Source of the DNA: Rotaria sordida
Taxonomy: Eukaryota > Rotifera > Eurotatoria > Philodinida > Philodinidae
Assembly (NCBI GenBank): GCA_905250125.1
Contig: CAJNOL010001275.1
Coordinates: 1-64,000, forward strand
DNA length: 64,000 nucleotides
Direction of reading: 5' to 3'
Part shown: piece by piece, positions 12,301 to 27,300 of the stretch
Position numbering within the stretch: the stretch's first letter is position 1
Layout: each line of letters begins with the position of its first letter
Notes under the pieces: generated by a model
What the model was told of the DNA's origin: nothing
The model's input: the letters and a program-made list of their open reading frames with translations, nothing else
Database searches by the model: none
Translations under genes and position numbers: made by a program

Positions 12301-15300
12301 TTTTTAGTGGAATATATTCGAAATTAATAGATTAGAAGATGAAATCTAATTTAAAATAAAGACGGATTCATTTATTGACGGCCAATCTTTCTTATTCTGG
12401 TTGAGATTCTTCAGATTTTTCATTCTATTGTTTTGTTCTCTACACAGTTTAAAGTATTCCTTTCAAATATTTCATATTATTGTATTTTTCCTGAAAAATA
12501 AGTTTTTGACCGAAAGAGCAAGATGTATTCATGGGTGCTTCAATTTCTAGAACACTATTATTTATTAAGACAAGTTTTCACGAGTAAAAACACCTGCTGA
12601 TCAATTTGAAAGAGTCGGATCGATTACTATTTTTAGTTATAATGTTCTATTCCAGTAACACTCATGATATTTAATGTAATTAATAGCTCATGTGATAAAA
12701 ACCGGCGGTTAACCGCGATTTTACCGGTCCGGTTACCAGCTCCCGTCGCTGCAATTTACCGCTAAAATGAACCGATTAATCGGTTCGTCGATGATTATTG
12801 ACATTTAGTTGCTTCAAATCATCGACTTTGCTATTTTAAATGTTTTTTTCTTATATCTTCCCATGCCATAAAAATGCTGGGAAACCCGCCAGTTTACTGC
12901 GGGTTTTACCGATTCGGCTACCGGCTTCTGCTACTGCAATTTACCGCGGTTTATCGCTACAAACTGTCCGGTATTTACGATATGGGAGTGCACTCGACTT
13001 TATGTGTAAAATAAGGAATGTGATTCAACCAAATAAATAATCTGCTTTTATTTTTTTGACTACGTGAAACTTCCAAAACGTTCGCATAATAAAGATTTCT
13101 GATTGTTATTTGTCACGTGCAAAATCCATGTAGAAAATTTTGACATTGATATCAGTCTTTCTTGATCGATTGAAACTGGTTTAAAAAAAAACCAATTAAG
13201 AAGGATTTAACTCAAATGAAATCTATCTTCAAAGTTGAAAAATCGAAGTTTTTCTTTCACTGGAAATCTTTCTTGATAAAAGAAATAAAGTGTTCAGACC
13301 AGGTGATCCATTCAGAGTTCTTGTAGAAGTTTCAAATTAATACAAACCTCATAATCGATTTTAATAATTGTAACATTTCTGTTTCCGTTTCATGCCACAT
13401 AGTTGCACATGAATAAATTTTTGTATGAACTTCAGCAGTTAATTTTTTTTCTATTGATAATTCTTCAATACTTTGTTCATCAAATTCTGTTTCACCATTT
13501 GTTGTTGTTGCACCCATTTCATCATATGTACCAGTTAAAATTTCATCACGTTCATTTCGTCGTCGATTCATCATTAAAGATTGTTCAAGTAATGTTGCAC
13601 AATAACGTGGTGAAACAAATAAACTAAAATAAAATATATTTATTTTCATATTTAAATTATTAAAATTAAAAATTAAATTTACCGTTCAGTAAATGCTAAA
13701 CGTTGACTTTTTCCAAACCAAATATGTCCACCAATCCATAATTCTGATAACCACCATAAAACAAGACCACAAATAACTTGCCATCGAAATGATTCTTTAG
13801 CATAATCAGCATAACAACTCCAAAAAAGAAAATTTTCAATAAAAATAGTTGATTTTGGTGTAATAGAACACATAACAAGTAATATTGTTAATGCTAATGG
13901 TGTAACTAATGTTATTGGTAATGCAAAACATACACGTTGCATACAAAGTTTACATGCTAAACGACCCATATAAAAACATAATGCATCGGATAAAATTTTT
14001 AATATCATTGGTGTTAAATAAAATATCCAACGATCTTTTGGATTTATTTCTTCAATATTATTTCCTCCAATATTATTTCCTCCTATTGTTGAATATAATG
14101 TTTCATCATCAGAAGGAAAATTATTTGAAAAATCATTATCCATTTGTCGTTTTATTCGTTTTATATATATTGATATATTATCAATTGAACGACGTTCACG
14201 TGGTGGTAAAATTGGAAATATACCTTCTGTTGGTTGTTGATCAAAACCTAATGCTGCCCATGAATTTTGTCCTGATGATAATTTTGGTAATGGATCTTCT
14301 ATTTGTTCATTATTAGTATTTATTGGAAAAATAACAGATGTATTAAATATACCATGATGAAATATATAAGCAAATAAAATTGTTACAAATATTTTCCAAC
14401 ATGTTATTATTATTGATGTTTTTGAACGTGTTGCAAGAATATTTTCTTTTAATAATTTCATATGAACTATTGTACGACCACCAATTTTTATATCACGATC
14501 AACAAAATTTTCCCACCTAATAAAAGAAAAGTCGTTAGTACAACTCAAATATGATACACGATGCAGTTACTTGACCTCTAAACGGGCCGCTCAGCCCGAC
14601 GATTTTATCCTTTTTTTGACATAACTTTTTCTGAGATTTGGCTCACCCTGAGGAGACACGGGGAAGTTTCTCCACGCTACCTCCCGGTGGTCATAACTTT
14701 TTATAAAAGCTGAAAAATATGGAATAGCTGTCTATAGAGAAAAAAAATCTTTGTAAACAAAGTTTATTTCGGACCCGGGCTGATTTCGAGACCTGGTAAC
14801 TGCGCTTGATATCACAGGGCGATTGTTTCGTTTCTATCTATTTTGGGACATACGTCTTCGTCAACATTTTACTTAATCCTCAAGAAATGCAATAAGGAAG
14901 TAGTTCATATATTAGAACGAGACGTTATTGATATAAGATCTCTTTGACCGTATATCAACAACATCTGTCATGATCTGTGAGAAAGTGGGTCCAAATTTCT
15001 ACTCTATGTATTTCAACACTCCTTTTAGATCGTGTTTCAAAAAAGAGAAATATCATTGAATAGAATTAAATATTCGTTCACCTATAGGAATTTTTTATGA
15101 ACTGGCATTATTTTCGAGGATACACGATCCGAAATGAGTATTGAAGTACATAGGAATAGACATTTGGATCCCCATTCCCCTAGATGTGACAGACATTATA
15201 GCAATGTCTCTTCTCTCTCACCTAGACCGACGATTCTGGGCTCTGGAAACAGTGGAATTCCACTAGAGTCTGCCAGAACCGATCCGTGCAGTCTTGACCT

Positions 15301-18300
15301 GATTAGAGGAAGCAGAAGAAAAAGAACATCGTTGCCTTTCAGCAGTCTTGCGGTATGTGATGCTGCATACTAGGAGATTTAATAGTCTGATATTGTCCCT
15401 ACAACTAATACTTGCTGCGTCTCTGGGCAGAAAGTTAGCTAATATGTATTCAGTATGCTATCGGATGAATGATCTAAGATTATTTCATGGTTGGTAGTCC
15501 TGAGATAGAAATATAGTGCGCTGTGGATACGTGTTGAACAATGTAGCAACTCGGCCATCTGAGTCACAGATCATAACAGATACTTTAGTGTTGCTGCTTC
15601 ATTCTTATGGACCACAATAGTCACGCTCGCAGGATTAGATAGCTGTTCTTTCATGCTGACTGCTGTATATATATATATATAACGATTATCATCTTTCATT
15701 ATTAACATGGATTAACAGTATACAGGAATTCACAAACTGAAACTTCTTCTCTTACAACATCAGCAGTTTCATACATTAATCTCTCAATGATTATGCTAAT
15801 AACTTATTGTTTTTTTTAATTTCATGTTAAATATCTTACCAAGCTAATGAAACAAGAATAAGTGCTACAGGTAATTCCCATTCAATATGAAAACCAGCTA
15901 AAATTGTTTGTAAATTTTGATCAATTGAACTAATATTACTAAGTGGTGTTGTTAATAAAATATTTTCATTATTTCTATTAATATCTGATGTAAATAAATT
16001 AAAACCATCAGTCAATAAATTATCTTGTCGTTTATGTCGATTTAATAATGGTATTGTAGTAGTACTTGCTGGATAAAATAATGTTGATACTGTTGTTTGT
16101 ATATGTATTGGTCCATCATTTTTTAAAAATTTCGATGCTAATGCAATACCAACACATGAACATTGCATAGCAAATGCAAAAAAATCCATAAGAAATAAAA
16201 GACTTCGTCGAACAATTGATGAATTTGATTTAGTCAAAAATAATTTTAAAAAGGCAGGTACAAGACATACAGCATTCATTATTAATAAACTTCTTGCAGC
16301 ATCAAGTTTAGGTAATATATGAAAAACAAATATAGCTATACCAAAACTATGTAAAGTTTCGATGAAAAAAACCTATTAATTAAAAATAAAATGAAGAAAA
16401 TTTAAAAACAAAAAAACAAACATACAACAGTAAAGATTTTTACAGTTGGCCATGGTTTATTACCAAATAAACATTTACCAAAACTTTCAAAGAATGTAAA
16501 CATATATGGAGCACATACTGCTGCTAATAACATCCATACCCAACGTTCTCGATACGGTGTCTAAAAAATTTTATATTTTTAAATAAGATTAATTTGTTAT
16601 AGAAAGCAGTAATTAGGTCAAATAAAACTTATAAAATAATGCTCGTTTATTCTGTAATTTAATAGAATGATCTTAAAATTTTCAATAAATTGATTACTTT
16701 TGATGTTCATTCCGAGTTCAATAGAAGACTTTGGATCGGTCAAGTATGTTGAAATCTGATTGGTCAATAACCGAGTACTATACAGAAATTTTGCAAAAAA
16801 AAAACTATTCACAAGTCATTTTCCATTGGATTTTGACTTGCAACATGACCAATTGATAGAAAAAAATTCTTCCTTTGCTATCTATGCAATGCCGTTCCAG
16901 AGTTTCATAGGTGATTCAGAAATGATTCATCAAGATTTTTTAGAATTTCGATAAAAGGGAATTTTGTGAAATCTCAAGAATACTGAAATAGTTGTTTCTG
17001 ATCAGTTTGAATTTGAAAACAAACCTCATCATTCGACTCAGTATGATGGAATTATCTCTATTTGGAGCCTTCAAATGTCAATTTGTTGAAATCGGCAGAT
17101 CTCAGAAAGCCATTATGAAGTTGAGATTTACGTAGATTCAAAAACAAATTTCAAAAACAATATTATTTATCTTTTATTACCTCTTGTACTTTTGCCACCG
17201 AGTTTGTCATAAGTAATAAAGCTCCTTTACTAACAAGTGCAGTTAATAATACACCAATATTAAGTACAATATAAGTAGCAAGTTTTAACATTCTCATTGA
17301 TAATCGATAACAATGAACTGTTTTTTCATATGCTTCACGAACATCAATTGTACGTGGTGCATCCCAACAATCCAAACTATCACTAGGATAAAACAAAAGA
17401 TGAATATATATTTTTTTTGTTGTTTTCTTCAAGTAAATTTACTTGTTCGATAAGGCTTGTTCATCATTATTATTTTGTGATGATTGATTTATATGACCAA
17501 AACTATATGTTGAATGTTCAAATTCATTACTTTTATATGCTTTACGTGCTTGATTATCTTTAAATTTTTGTCTTTGTAACATAAGAATTTTTTTAACTAT
17601 ACTACGTTTTTGTTCTGATAACATATTTTCATCATGAAGACTAAGTAGAATATTTCGAGGTTCAGATTTCGAACGAACATTAGTCGAATATTTTTTTTCT
17701 TTTTGTCCAACTGCCCAATCTAAATAAAAATTAAAAAAAAAGACAAATTAACATTTGTAATTATATTAATTAAATATTATCTACCAGTCATAAATAGATC
17801 ACCACTAGTTGCAGCAACTTTTGTTTGTCTTATTAATTGTTCAGCATTTGTTAAATCTATTGTTGGTGCAATAGGAATTTTAGCTGCCATTTCAGCAATT
17901 GCACCATCATGAACTTTTAAAGGATTTTGTAAATTTGTTGTTGTACCTGCTAATCCTGAACCTAATTCAATATTTGATTCCATAGGCAATTTTTTATGTT
18001 GTCCTTGTTTACTAGTTGTTATTGTTCCAGGTGTAAATTCATCTTGAACAAGAATACGTATTTCACGTTCAGATAAACCTTCCATAGAAGATCTAATATC
18101 ATCAGAAGTTTTTGTCATAGATCCAGATACATTATTTGATGTTATTCGATGATCAATACCATCTAATTCATCTATTTCATCATTGTTAAGTAATTGTAAT
18201 TTCTAAACAAAAAAATATTCATTAAACTTTTCAAAGGTAACTATTATCGATGCTATAATATATGGCACAGTAATGTTTTTCAAATAATTGTTGATAGGAA

Positions 18301-21300
18301 TAAGATAAAGATGCGAGTATTTGAAATTTCAAAAATCATGTTATTGTAGTTTTAGATCAAGATCGTCTCTTGAATCAAGAATATCGCTGAGTTCAGGAGC
18401 AGGACTGCCACCTCATGAAGTCGAAAAAGCGAAAAGTTCATCGAAAAAATGCGGAAACCTATATTTTTGCGGTCGTATGAAGTGACCCAAAGTTGGCGTG
18501 AGCCAAAGTGAAGTCCATTAGTCCATACTATACCCACTGTAAATATGTAGCACTCTAGCGCCGGAAGTATTTTTCCCACAACAGAACAATACTACTCTCA
18601 ACTCAGAAGTGCTATTCCCAAAACAGAACAAAAGTATTCGCTACCCGGGAGTATCATTCCCATAACAGAACAAAGGTACTCATTACCCGGAAATGCTATT
18701 ACTAAAACACAACAATGATACTTACAACCAGGAAGTACTATTTCCAAAGCCGAACAAAAGTACTCACTACCTGGAAGTGTCATTCCCATAACAGAACAAA
18801 AGCACTTCCTGGTAGTGAGTACTTTTGTTCTGTTATGGGAATAACACTTCCGGGTAGATGAGTACGTTTGTTCTGTGTTGGGAATGACACTTCCGGGTTG
18901 TGAGTATTATTGTTCTGTTTTGGGAAAACGGTTGGATGACGGTAAAGTAACGGCTCGCATTTTGATTGATCAATTTTCCCTATATAAAGTGAACCACAAT
19001 TTTCTGGTAAGCATGTTTGGCTCACTTCACACGACCTATTTTTGCTGACTTTTTGAATTTTGTATAGTTTTATGATGTAAATGTTGATGTGGATGAAAAT
19101 AATTCTTGGACCCACAAGTATCCTTTGTGATTTCTACAGATTTATGTTCATCTGATTGTAGCATTATTGTTGCTGTTTTCGATTTTCATCATTGTTTTCA
19201 TTCTCAGTTATTATCTCGTTATGCATTTGTTACAAAAAAGTAGTTTAAATTTTCGGATTTGTGCCCTTTTCTCTGTATCAATAGAACAGAGAAAAACGAA
19301 TGGATCGGCAGAGTTAGCTATTAGTTGAATGTAGAATGGTGTTTTTACTTCATCAATATACGTTGAAAGTAGTCTCTCGTTCATAGCAAAAAATTTAATG
19401 TTGCTCTAGTAAGTTAACAGATTGACTAATAACTGTGATGACAGACTATAGTTACCTCAGTGATCACAATAATAACAGTTTTTTCCTATGTCGAATTGTG
19501 AATAACCAAATGAAAGTCTTTTATTCGAAAAAGCGGAAGAGATGGTAACTCTGTTTAGGAGTCTCTGAAAAATCCTCTATAGCTTTCGAACAGAATGTAT
19601 TAGTCTTGTGTAGATCAAAAGAGAACAGTGTTTTTTTTTCTATCGAATAGTTATATTGCAACTCTTAATTCAATAGGAAATATCTTAAAAATCTTGTTTT
19701 CAAAACTGATTGACCAATTGAATTCGACATAGTTTTGTAGTCGAATTATTTATCTTTCAATTGGTTAAACTTGCTGGTTCCAGGATGTCTCGAAATCACC
19801 AAGAGGAGCGACTACGAAGAAGTTAAGATTCATAGCATTTCGGGAAGGGTTGATCCTTATTATAGGTATTGGTGAGTCATACAATCGTTTAGTTTTGCCG
19901 GAAGGGAAAAACGAAAATTTTCCAAGATTGAATTTCGCTGGAGATATTCCCTAGCTGGTGTCTATAATATTTATAGGCTTACTTTTGCTACTTTTAACAT
20001 TTCATTATGTTCTTGTTCATTCATTGGAATTGTTTCATCAACAATGGCAGGTGATTGTGTTGATTTTTTATGATGTTTTGTTCGTTTTTTTATAAAATGA
20101 CCTAAACGTCCATTATCATCAGTTTTTGATGATGTTTGTTGAATGCTCTTAGTAGAGACCTTTGAATAGAATTATTTCTCTTTAATATAAATAAGGAGAG
20201 AAAAAAAGTAAACAAAATATACTTTTGGTAATGATACAAGTTTCTCCAGTGTTTTTTTTCCGTTAGAATGTATTTGATTTAGAAAAATATGACGTTCATT
20301 TGCATTTTGTTTAGCTTTACGTAAAAGATTTCGTCGTATAAGAAAACCTTTAATAACTTTTTGACATATTATTATATTTTTTATAAACTGTTCGTAATGT
20401 TGATTTAAAATTTCTAAATGTTCTAATTTTAAAAAGATCTAAAATAATAAAGAATTTTATTAAATAAAATCAACAAATTAAAAATAAAAAGAATTACTTT
20501 AGATTTTCCAATAACATAATCAGTAAATGATAATTGTTTAAGAATTTTTTCACATGTTATTGCATTAATTCTTATTGGACTATTTTCTGGATAAGAAATA
20601 AATTTATATCTAATATAAATAAATAAATAAACAATTCATTAAATTAATATAGAAAAAAAAAACAAATTCAAACAAACCGTTTTAAAAATTCTTCAAATGT
20701 AAAACGAACAGGCCAACCTTGATTTCGTATATAAGATATTTCAAGTATACCGTTATAACGTAATTGTTCTTGAACTAATTCTTCGTCAAATTGATTAGCT
20801 ACTTTACCGTGATTAGGTTTAATACATCTATGATACAAATTATATTTAATATATTTAAATTTACACATCTTCAACATATCGGACAGATACACAATACTAT
20901 CAAGTGTCTCTAAGAAAATGAAAATCTCAGTATTTTTTATGATATTTATTTGTTCAGACACGCGCTTCAAACGAATAATTTTGCTAATAAAATATTTTGT
21001 CACTTCTTATTTTTTGATTGTATACTTCAGTTCTTTCATAGGTATTTCTTTCGATGTTACGTTTTCTAATCGAGAGAATGTACAAAAATCGAATAGTTCA
21101 ATGTATTTAAGTCCAGATTATTTGATGACCAGTGATCCTGACCCCACTCTTATGTAATTCATGAATATGAGGTTCTGTACATCGATCTGCTGAAGTATTC
21201 AATCTTCTCTAAAGAAATTACTATCAGTCTTCAGTAAATTCAAGGAGAAAGCAGCGAAAATTTCGTACTTCAAGGACATATTAAATCTATTTTCTAGAAT

Positions 21301-24300
21301 GTTTTTACTATTTCAAATCTACTATCAACGTATGTCACGAATATATTAGTTTGAATTCATTTTATAAAAGTCTGTCTGATAATAAAGCCGAAATACTTCA
21401 TCTTACTTCAGTGATATTCAAATCCTGAAGTACGATATATAAAATATGTTCGTGATATATATTGATAGTAAACTTGAAATAGCGAAGAAGTTCTAGAGGA
21501 TAGCTTTGACATACGGAATTTTTGCTTTTTCTCCCTTGGCTAAACTTCATATCCATGAATTACAAAACAGTGTAGTTAGAACAGCTTTTCTTCTTTCATC
21601 GTCAAGAACCATTAACCATCGAATAATCTATATTTAAATACATAGGAGTACTCGATTTTTTACATTATTTCAATTAGACAAAGTAACATCGAAATAAATA
21701 TCTATTACAAAAACTGAACCATACAAGCTGTTAGTGCTAATTACAAGAGACTGTTTTATTTTATCTATTTTACTTCTATACTTCAATCCTCTTTTTAGAT
21801 TATGTTTCATTAAATTGACAAAAAGTTATATTAAATGATTGTTTATCTTGAACTGTTCGTTTGAAGCACGTCTCGAAAAATGATGGATGTTATTTACATT
21901 AATTGTTATTATACCATTTTATAGAGAATTAAAAGGCAAGTCTAAAATCTGAACAAACAAATAATATAAAAGAAATATCATTAAAATATTGAAAGATTCA
22001 TTTTTCATAGAACGAACTATAAAATCTTCAATTGAAATTATAGAAGATTACAATTTATTTTAATTATTTATCTATCTTATGATCTTATTTTACTCTTATG
22101 CTATAGAGAATTCTATGCTCTATAAAAACTATATGATTTCTATCATTCAAATAAGCTTATCGACAATAACGAAAAGGTACTTAACTATTTTCGATTCTTA
22201 ATATATACTCAATATGATTAAAAAAAAAAGTATCGTGAACTATTCATGTCAAACTATAATACACAAAAAAAAACCTTTACAAGAATTACTCTATAATATA
22301 AATTTCTGTTGTAACCAAATGAAAGAAAATATCTGTTAAAAAGATTACGTCTTACAAATACACATTTTTTGAAAATATAGTTTCATTATTGATATCATAT
22401 AATATTACAAATAAATTTAGTCTACCTCGATTTTTTGTATATATCATTCGATGTTTTATTTTCATATTGTTGTATTTTATTTTTCCATTGTTGAATATTT
22501 TCTTGAATTCTATTATCATGATCAATAACAAATTCATCTGCTGGTACATCAAAATCAACTGAAAGAGCTAAACTTTCATATGAATCAGGAAAATTTTGTT
22601 CAATTTGTTCTTGATTAGAATTTCTTGGTAAACATTTTTTGCCATAATATGTTACAATTTTATTTGTATCTGTATGAAGTAATGGTGGCGGCGGTGGCGG
22701 TGGCGGCGGCGGCGATGGTGGTGGTGGTGGTGGTGGTGGTAATAATAGCCAATGTCCACGTCGATCAAGTCGACAATGACTTGTTGGTTTATTTGATAAT
22801 TGTTCATAATTTAAACCATAAGATTTTGGTATTATTGAATAATCATCAAGAGTTTCCCAACCATAATCATTTCTATTATCGGATAATGATGGTGATGATG
22901 ATAATGTTTGAATATTTTGATTATCAATAAATGATGCAAGTAATGATGTTGGTGTTACACCGGGTAAATCTTGCCATGAATCATTTGAACATTGTTCATC
23001 AAATTTAAATTTTTCCGTTGTAAATAATAATTTTTTTATATCAGTTTTTGATGAAAATAAGTTAAAATCTGACATTACAGTACAATTAGAAACGAACACA
23101 AAAAAAAAACAAAACAATACGATAGCAATTATGAATAGAATAGTAAAAAAAGAAAAAGAACGATCGTGGAATGTCAATAGATTTCGTTTAGCTAGACAGT
23201 TACTCGACGATTGAGACTAATCGATAGATAAATAAAAAAACAAACAAACAACGCGTTGACCGTATATACTTTTTCTCTCTCTCTCTCTTTATCTCTATTG
23301 CAACGTTTATTGAATATAAAACTAATCAACAAAGTCAAGCATATAATAACGAAGAAAACAAAAGAGAATAAACCTAATTTTTTCTAATCTGTACAGTCAA
23401 CAAATGATATATATTTGCTAGTCTATCAAAATAAGTATTAATTAAAGACGTCAGACCCGATCATCTATATGAATAGCCAATGAATCTTAAAACTATTTAC
23501 CTTGAATAATAATGATGTAAGATTACGAAAGAAAAAAAAAAAGAGAGAAGATTCAAATCGAATGTTGAATAATACACAATGACACAATGAATAAATATAT
23601 ACAAATTATTTAAATATTTTATTTCTAACTCTATCAAAATAATTATTCTACTATGAATATTTTACACATTGCTCAATATATAATCTTCTACAATTAATAT
23701 TCATACATAGCACCATAATAGTAGTTCATTAAACATACATTTATAAAACTAAATTATAATTTGTAATGAGAAAGATTATGTTTAGGTATGCATTAAGACT
23801 GAGAAGTTAACGATAAAGATAATGTTTATTCTCTTACGAGAATCCTCAAGACTATATGAGTCTCATCTTGAAAACAAGGTCAAGTCTCGTTCAAAATATT
23901 CACTTTTGGAAATCTTTTAATCTAAACATAGATTCTTTTTCCGATGTGATCGATCTGTTCAGTTGTACATACGTCTAGATGAGACGAAGTTGAACTGTTC
24001 ATAATAAAAATCTCAAACATTCTTTCAGGAGAAAACAAAAAAATCTTATCTTAATCAACGATTCCTCAGTATATGCATAATTATGATCTGTAAGAGTTAG
24101 CCTGAGATAGTTAACATTCGAGCTGTTATCGAACTATGTTAAGAAGGTAAAATATTTTCTTTCTAATCAAATATGAGAGGAATGTTTAACACCATTACGA
24201 ACAAGCGAAAATTCTATAATGGTCTCGATCAAACCAATTCTCAGCATCATTCACACTCTAGCGCATTACAAATAAAATCGTCTTCTTATTATCAAAACTT

Positions 24301-27300
24301 TCTATTTATAAAAATAAAGATCTTCTGTGATGAATTGCAAATTCAATTGTCAGTAAAAAAAAAAAAGAAACTCATAACAACCGGATAAAAAAAAATAAAG
24401 GTGAAGACAAAATGAAACGCATAACTATTCATTTCTTTTAAATATTATTTACAGACTCGACATTGTTTTATAATATATTTAATACATGTTATACATAAAT
24501 GTTAATAACATTACGCCGACAAAACAAAAAAAGATGAGTTATTTTGATCTTACGTGCTTGAACAATATTTTTACGAGGACATTAAATGAATAACAATAAT
24601 TGTATACAAAATAAAGATTGAAAGACAAAACTGTCCTTCATCATTCTTTTTTTTTTATATTCACAAAACACAATCCTCTAGCGTTCGACAAAGAAATAAT
24701 GTATAAACTTCCTTCTTTTCTCGTTCATTTTATTTTATCTTGTCACCCTTTATACTTTTCGCACTCGTTTTTTTTGTTTACTTTGTACTTCCCATTAGTC
24801 TTTCGTCTAGGTCTCTCTTTCTTTTCGTCATCAAATGGTGAGATAAATACACATATATATATATATATATATACACACAAATACATCGAAAAAAATCTTC
24901 TTTTTTTTTTCTCGTTCTCATTTGTGTTTGTCTATGTCACGAACGAAGGTGACAACAGTACAAATACAACAAGTAGACAAAACGAGTTTGGAAGTATGTT
25001 GAGTAATCTTAACCGACGGGACAATGGAGATCGATAGATAGGAAAGAAAAAAAAATCTGTATAAACAAATGAGAAGAGAAAAAAAAATCCGCGAATCCTT
25101 TCAACACATTCGTCGATTCAATGTAAATGTGACATTTACATTATTGACCCACGTACCTGACAAATGATGGTTCAGCATCTTTCATTCTATCAAGTAATTC
25201 ACTAAGAGATACTTTAAAATGAAGTGCAACAGTATTTTGACTAAAACGTTCTTTTGGAATTGTATTAGTTTTATTAAATGATTTTCTAAAATAAAACAAA
25301 AAAAGCATTATTTTTATGAACAAAAAAAGTTTTTTAACACGTACAAATCATATCGAAGTGATTTAGCAGCTTTTTGACTTAAATTTTCTTTTGTACGTTC
25401 AATTTCATATGATTTTGGACGACGAGTTTTATATAATGAAGTTAATTGAGATTTTTTATTGTTATCTGACATTTGAAATGGCAAACTAAAAATATAAAAT
25501 TATGATGGAAGAAAAAAACAAGTCCTTGATTCGTGTATTAAATAAAAAGAATATGAAAAAGAAAAAATATTATTTATATTTACTTCCGTTATGAAAAAGA
25601 TATGATCAAGGATTTTCGTTTACACAGTTTTTAAAGGACACTCTTTTGGGATTAAGAAAAATGCTTTATAATAAAAATCATTTATATCAAACAAATAAAG
25701 AAGAAAAAAAAAATCATCTCATAGAATCAATACTTAAAATTTTACTTTTAATCGAAAGTTAAAAATTAGAAATATTGAATAAAAAAAAAATGGTTACGAT
25801 TTAAATGGTCAGTAAAATAGATGAAATGGTCAGTATAAAAATTAAATGATCAGTATTAGAATTAGCAGTATTTAATTGCGAAATGGTCAGTTTATTGTAT
25901 ACAATTAGCAGTACAAAATACATTTTATATCAGTAAAAAAAAAGAAATTCGATCAGTAAAAAATAGAAATTTGGTCAGTGAAAAATAGAAATTTTATCAG
26001 TAGAAATTTTTTTTTTATCCATATAAAGAACAGTTTAGTCTAAGGAAAATAATTTTAAAAAATATCGAATAAATAAAAAGAAATGGCAATACAACATTAA
26101 ATAAAAATTTACAGAATGAAAGAAAACAAAGAAGATGAAACTTAAATTATTGTATGAGCAAAGCAGTTTTAGTCTTTGCTGGTCTACCTCTTTTCTTTTC
26201 TCGCTGAGGGGAACTGTTTTTGCTGCTGGTAGTGGTTTGTAATATTTTAGATGAATAGCCATACTAACGATGTGTTTACATATATAGTTCTTAAAAAAAG
26301 CTGGATAATTGCATTTTGATATTTTCCAAGATGAACTATTATCTAATTCCATACACCAAATATCAAATGATTTTTTGAATTGATTAAAATTTGACAATTT
26401 TCTATTTTTATATTTGTATAAATCAGCTTGTGTAATCGATTGTAAATCACGGGCAGGTATATAATACTGTTTTGAATCACTATTTTCAATACAAATTATA
26501 TCTTTTATTGATTTAGCCCATTGATAGGATAAAGTCCATAATTGTAAAGATATTGTTGGCTCTGTAGCGAATATTTTTGCATTTATTGAGGATGCATCTA
26601 GTTCAACTGACCAGTTATTGATAATGTTTGTAGTTATTGTTAAAAATCTTGATAAAACATGACGTTCTCGAAATGTTCCATCATCTTTAATTGTTTTGCT
26701 GGTTGCCTCTAGGGCATTGTTTGTACTTGGTGTATAAAATTGTACACCTTCATATCAACCATCATTCGATTGAAACCATTCTTTATCAAAATATTCTAAA
26801 AAATCTAATATTGATCGGTTTTGTTGCTTGTTGTTCATATTCCATTTTTTAATAAATAATGTTGATGCTAATATAGAGACAGGTACAGAATTGGATAATT
26901 GAAGCATCTCAATATCTTCCATTATTTCTTTTCTAATATCTTTGTCATTTATTTGACATATACGATGTTCAACTTTTCTTTTCATATGTGCCCAACACAT
27001 TATTTGATTATATTCATTATTAAATACATTTCTAAATCCATTTTTAATAGCGTCAGCAGCATCAGAGATTGATGCTGTTGGTTTTAATAAATCTTTATTT
27101 ATTACTTGCATACCAATTTGTATACTATTAAAAATAATTTCAAAATCTTCTGTTTTTCCATTCGAACATGTTGCTAATCCAAACGGATGAAAAGATTTAT
27201 TTAAATCAGTTGTTTCAACAATTAAAACTGGATAACCTTGCCATACTAATTTATGTGTTGCATTCGCATGTATATGTGAAGACGTGGATGCAATATTGAG

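Larger units (their letters stand above)
6307..17382 (-). other. CHS: Chitin synthase membrane and catalytic exons of CHS (exons 22-38)
   Basis: Exons 17382-17181, 16560-16426, 16372-15840, 14516-13683, 13623-13348, 11855-11673, 11198-11045, 10975-10808, 10755-10620, 10553-10471, 10398-10281, 10220-10120, 10053-9849, 8932-8457, 8389-8252, 8201-7907, 7463-6307. Signatures in order: WDAPR, SLAWWENF, CATMWHE (about 1739), EGHIFFDDA (about 1785), [16 protein letters not shown] (about 1937), [14 protein letters not shown] (about 2040) and QRRRW (2078-2082), then SWGTRE, a conserved animal signature after the membrane cluster. All catalytic motifs are intact. A Lys-rich insert of about 35 residues (KRKRKK.. 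at roughly 10850-10910) interrupts the core before DGDVDF. The tail has CAA/CAG-coded Gln runs. Confidence 0.92.
17443..20438 (-). other. CHS: IQ motif and linker exons of CHS (exons 18-21)
   Basis: Exons 20438-20223, 20159-19983, 18202-17785 and 17719-17443. The first contains one IQ-type helix ([16 protein letters not shown]), the expected binding site for calmodulin or a light chain. The rest is polar and low in complexity, with a basic stretch ([10 protein letters not shown]) and many Ser, Thr, Asn and Gln. There is no membrane segment. It joins the motor to the first membrane helices and may act as a flexible tether. The 1.8-kb intron between 19982 and 18203 carries an inverted minisatellite. 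Confidence 0.85.

Noticed and set aside
15134-15373. 79-codon plus-strand frame in the CHS intron
   Set aside because: Lies between and within dispersed repeats R4 and R1 and opposite a well-supported intron.
22426-23075. Exon 22426-23075 as an ordinary internal exon of the motor
   Set aside because: From the only good acceptor (about 23068) the incoming phase gives a TAA almost at once, and the myosin text EPSFVR|CIKPN joins perfectly without it.
24618-25037. 139-codon plus-strand frame
   Set aside because: Low-complexity Phe/Leu/Ile text from T-rich DNA with a TA microsatellite; no coding signature.
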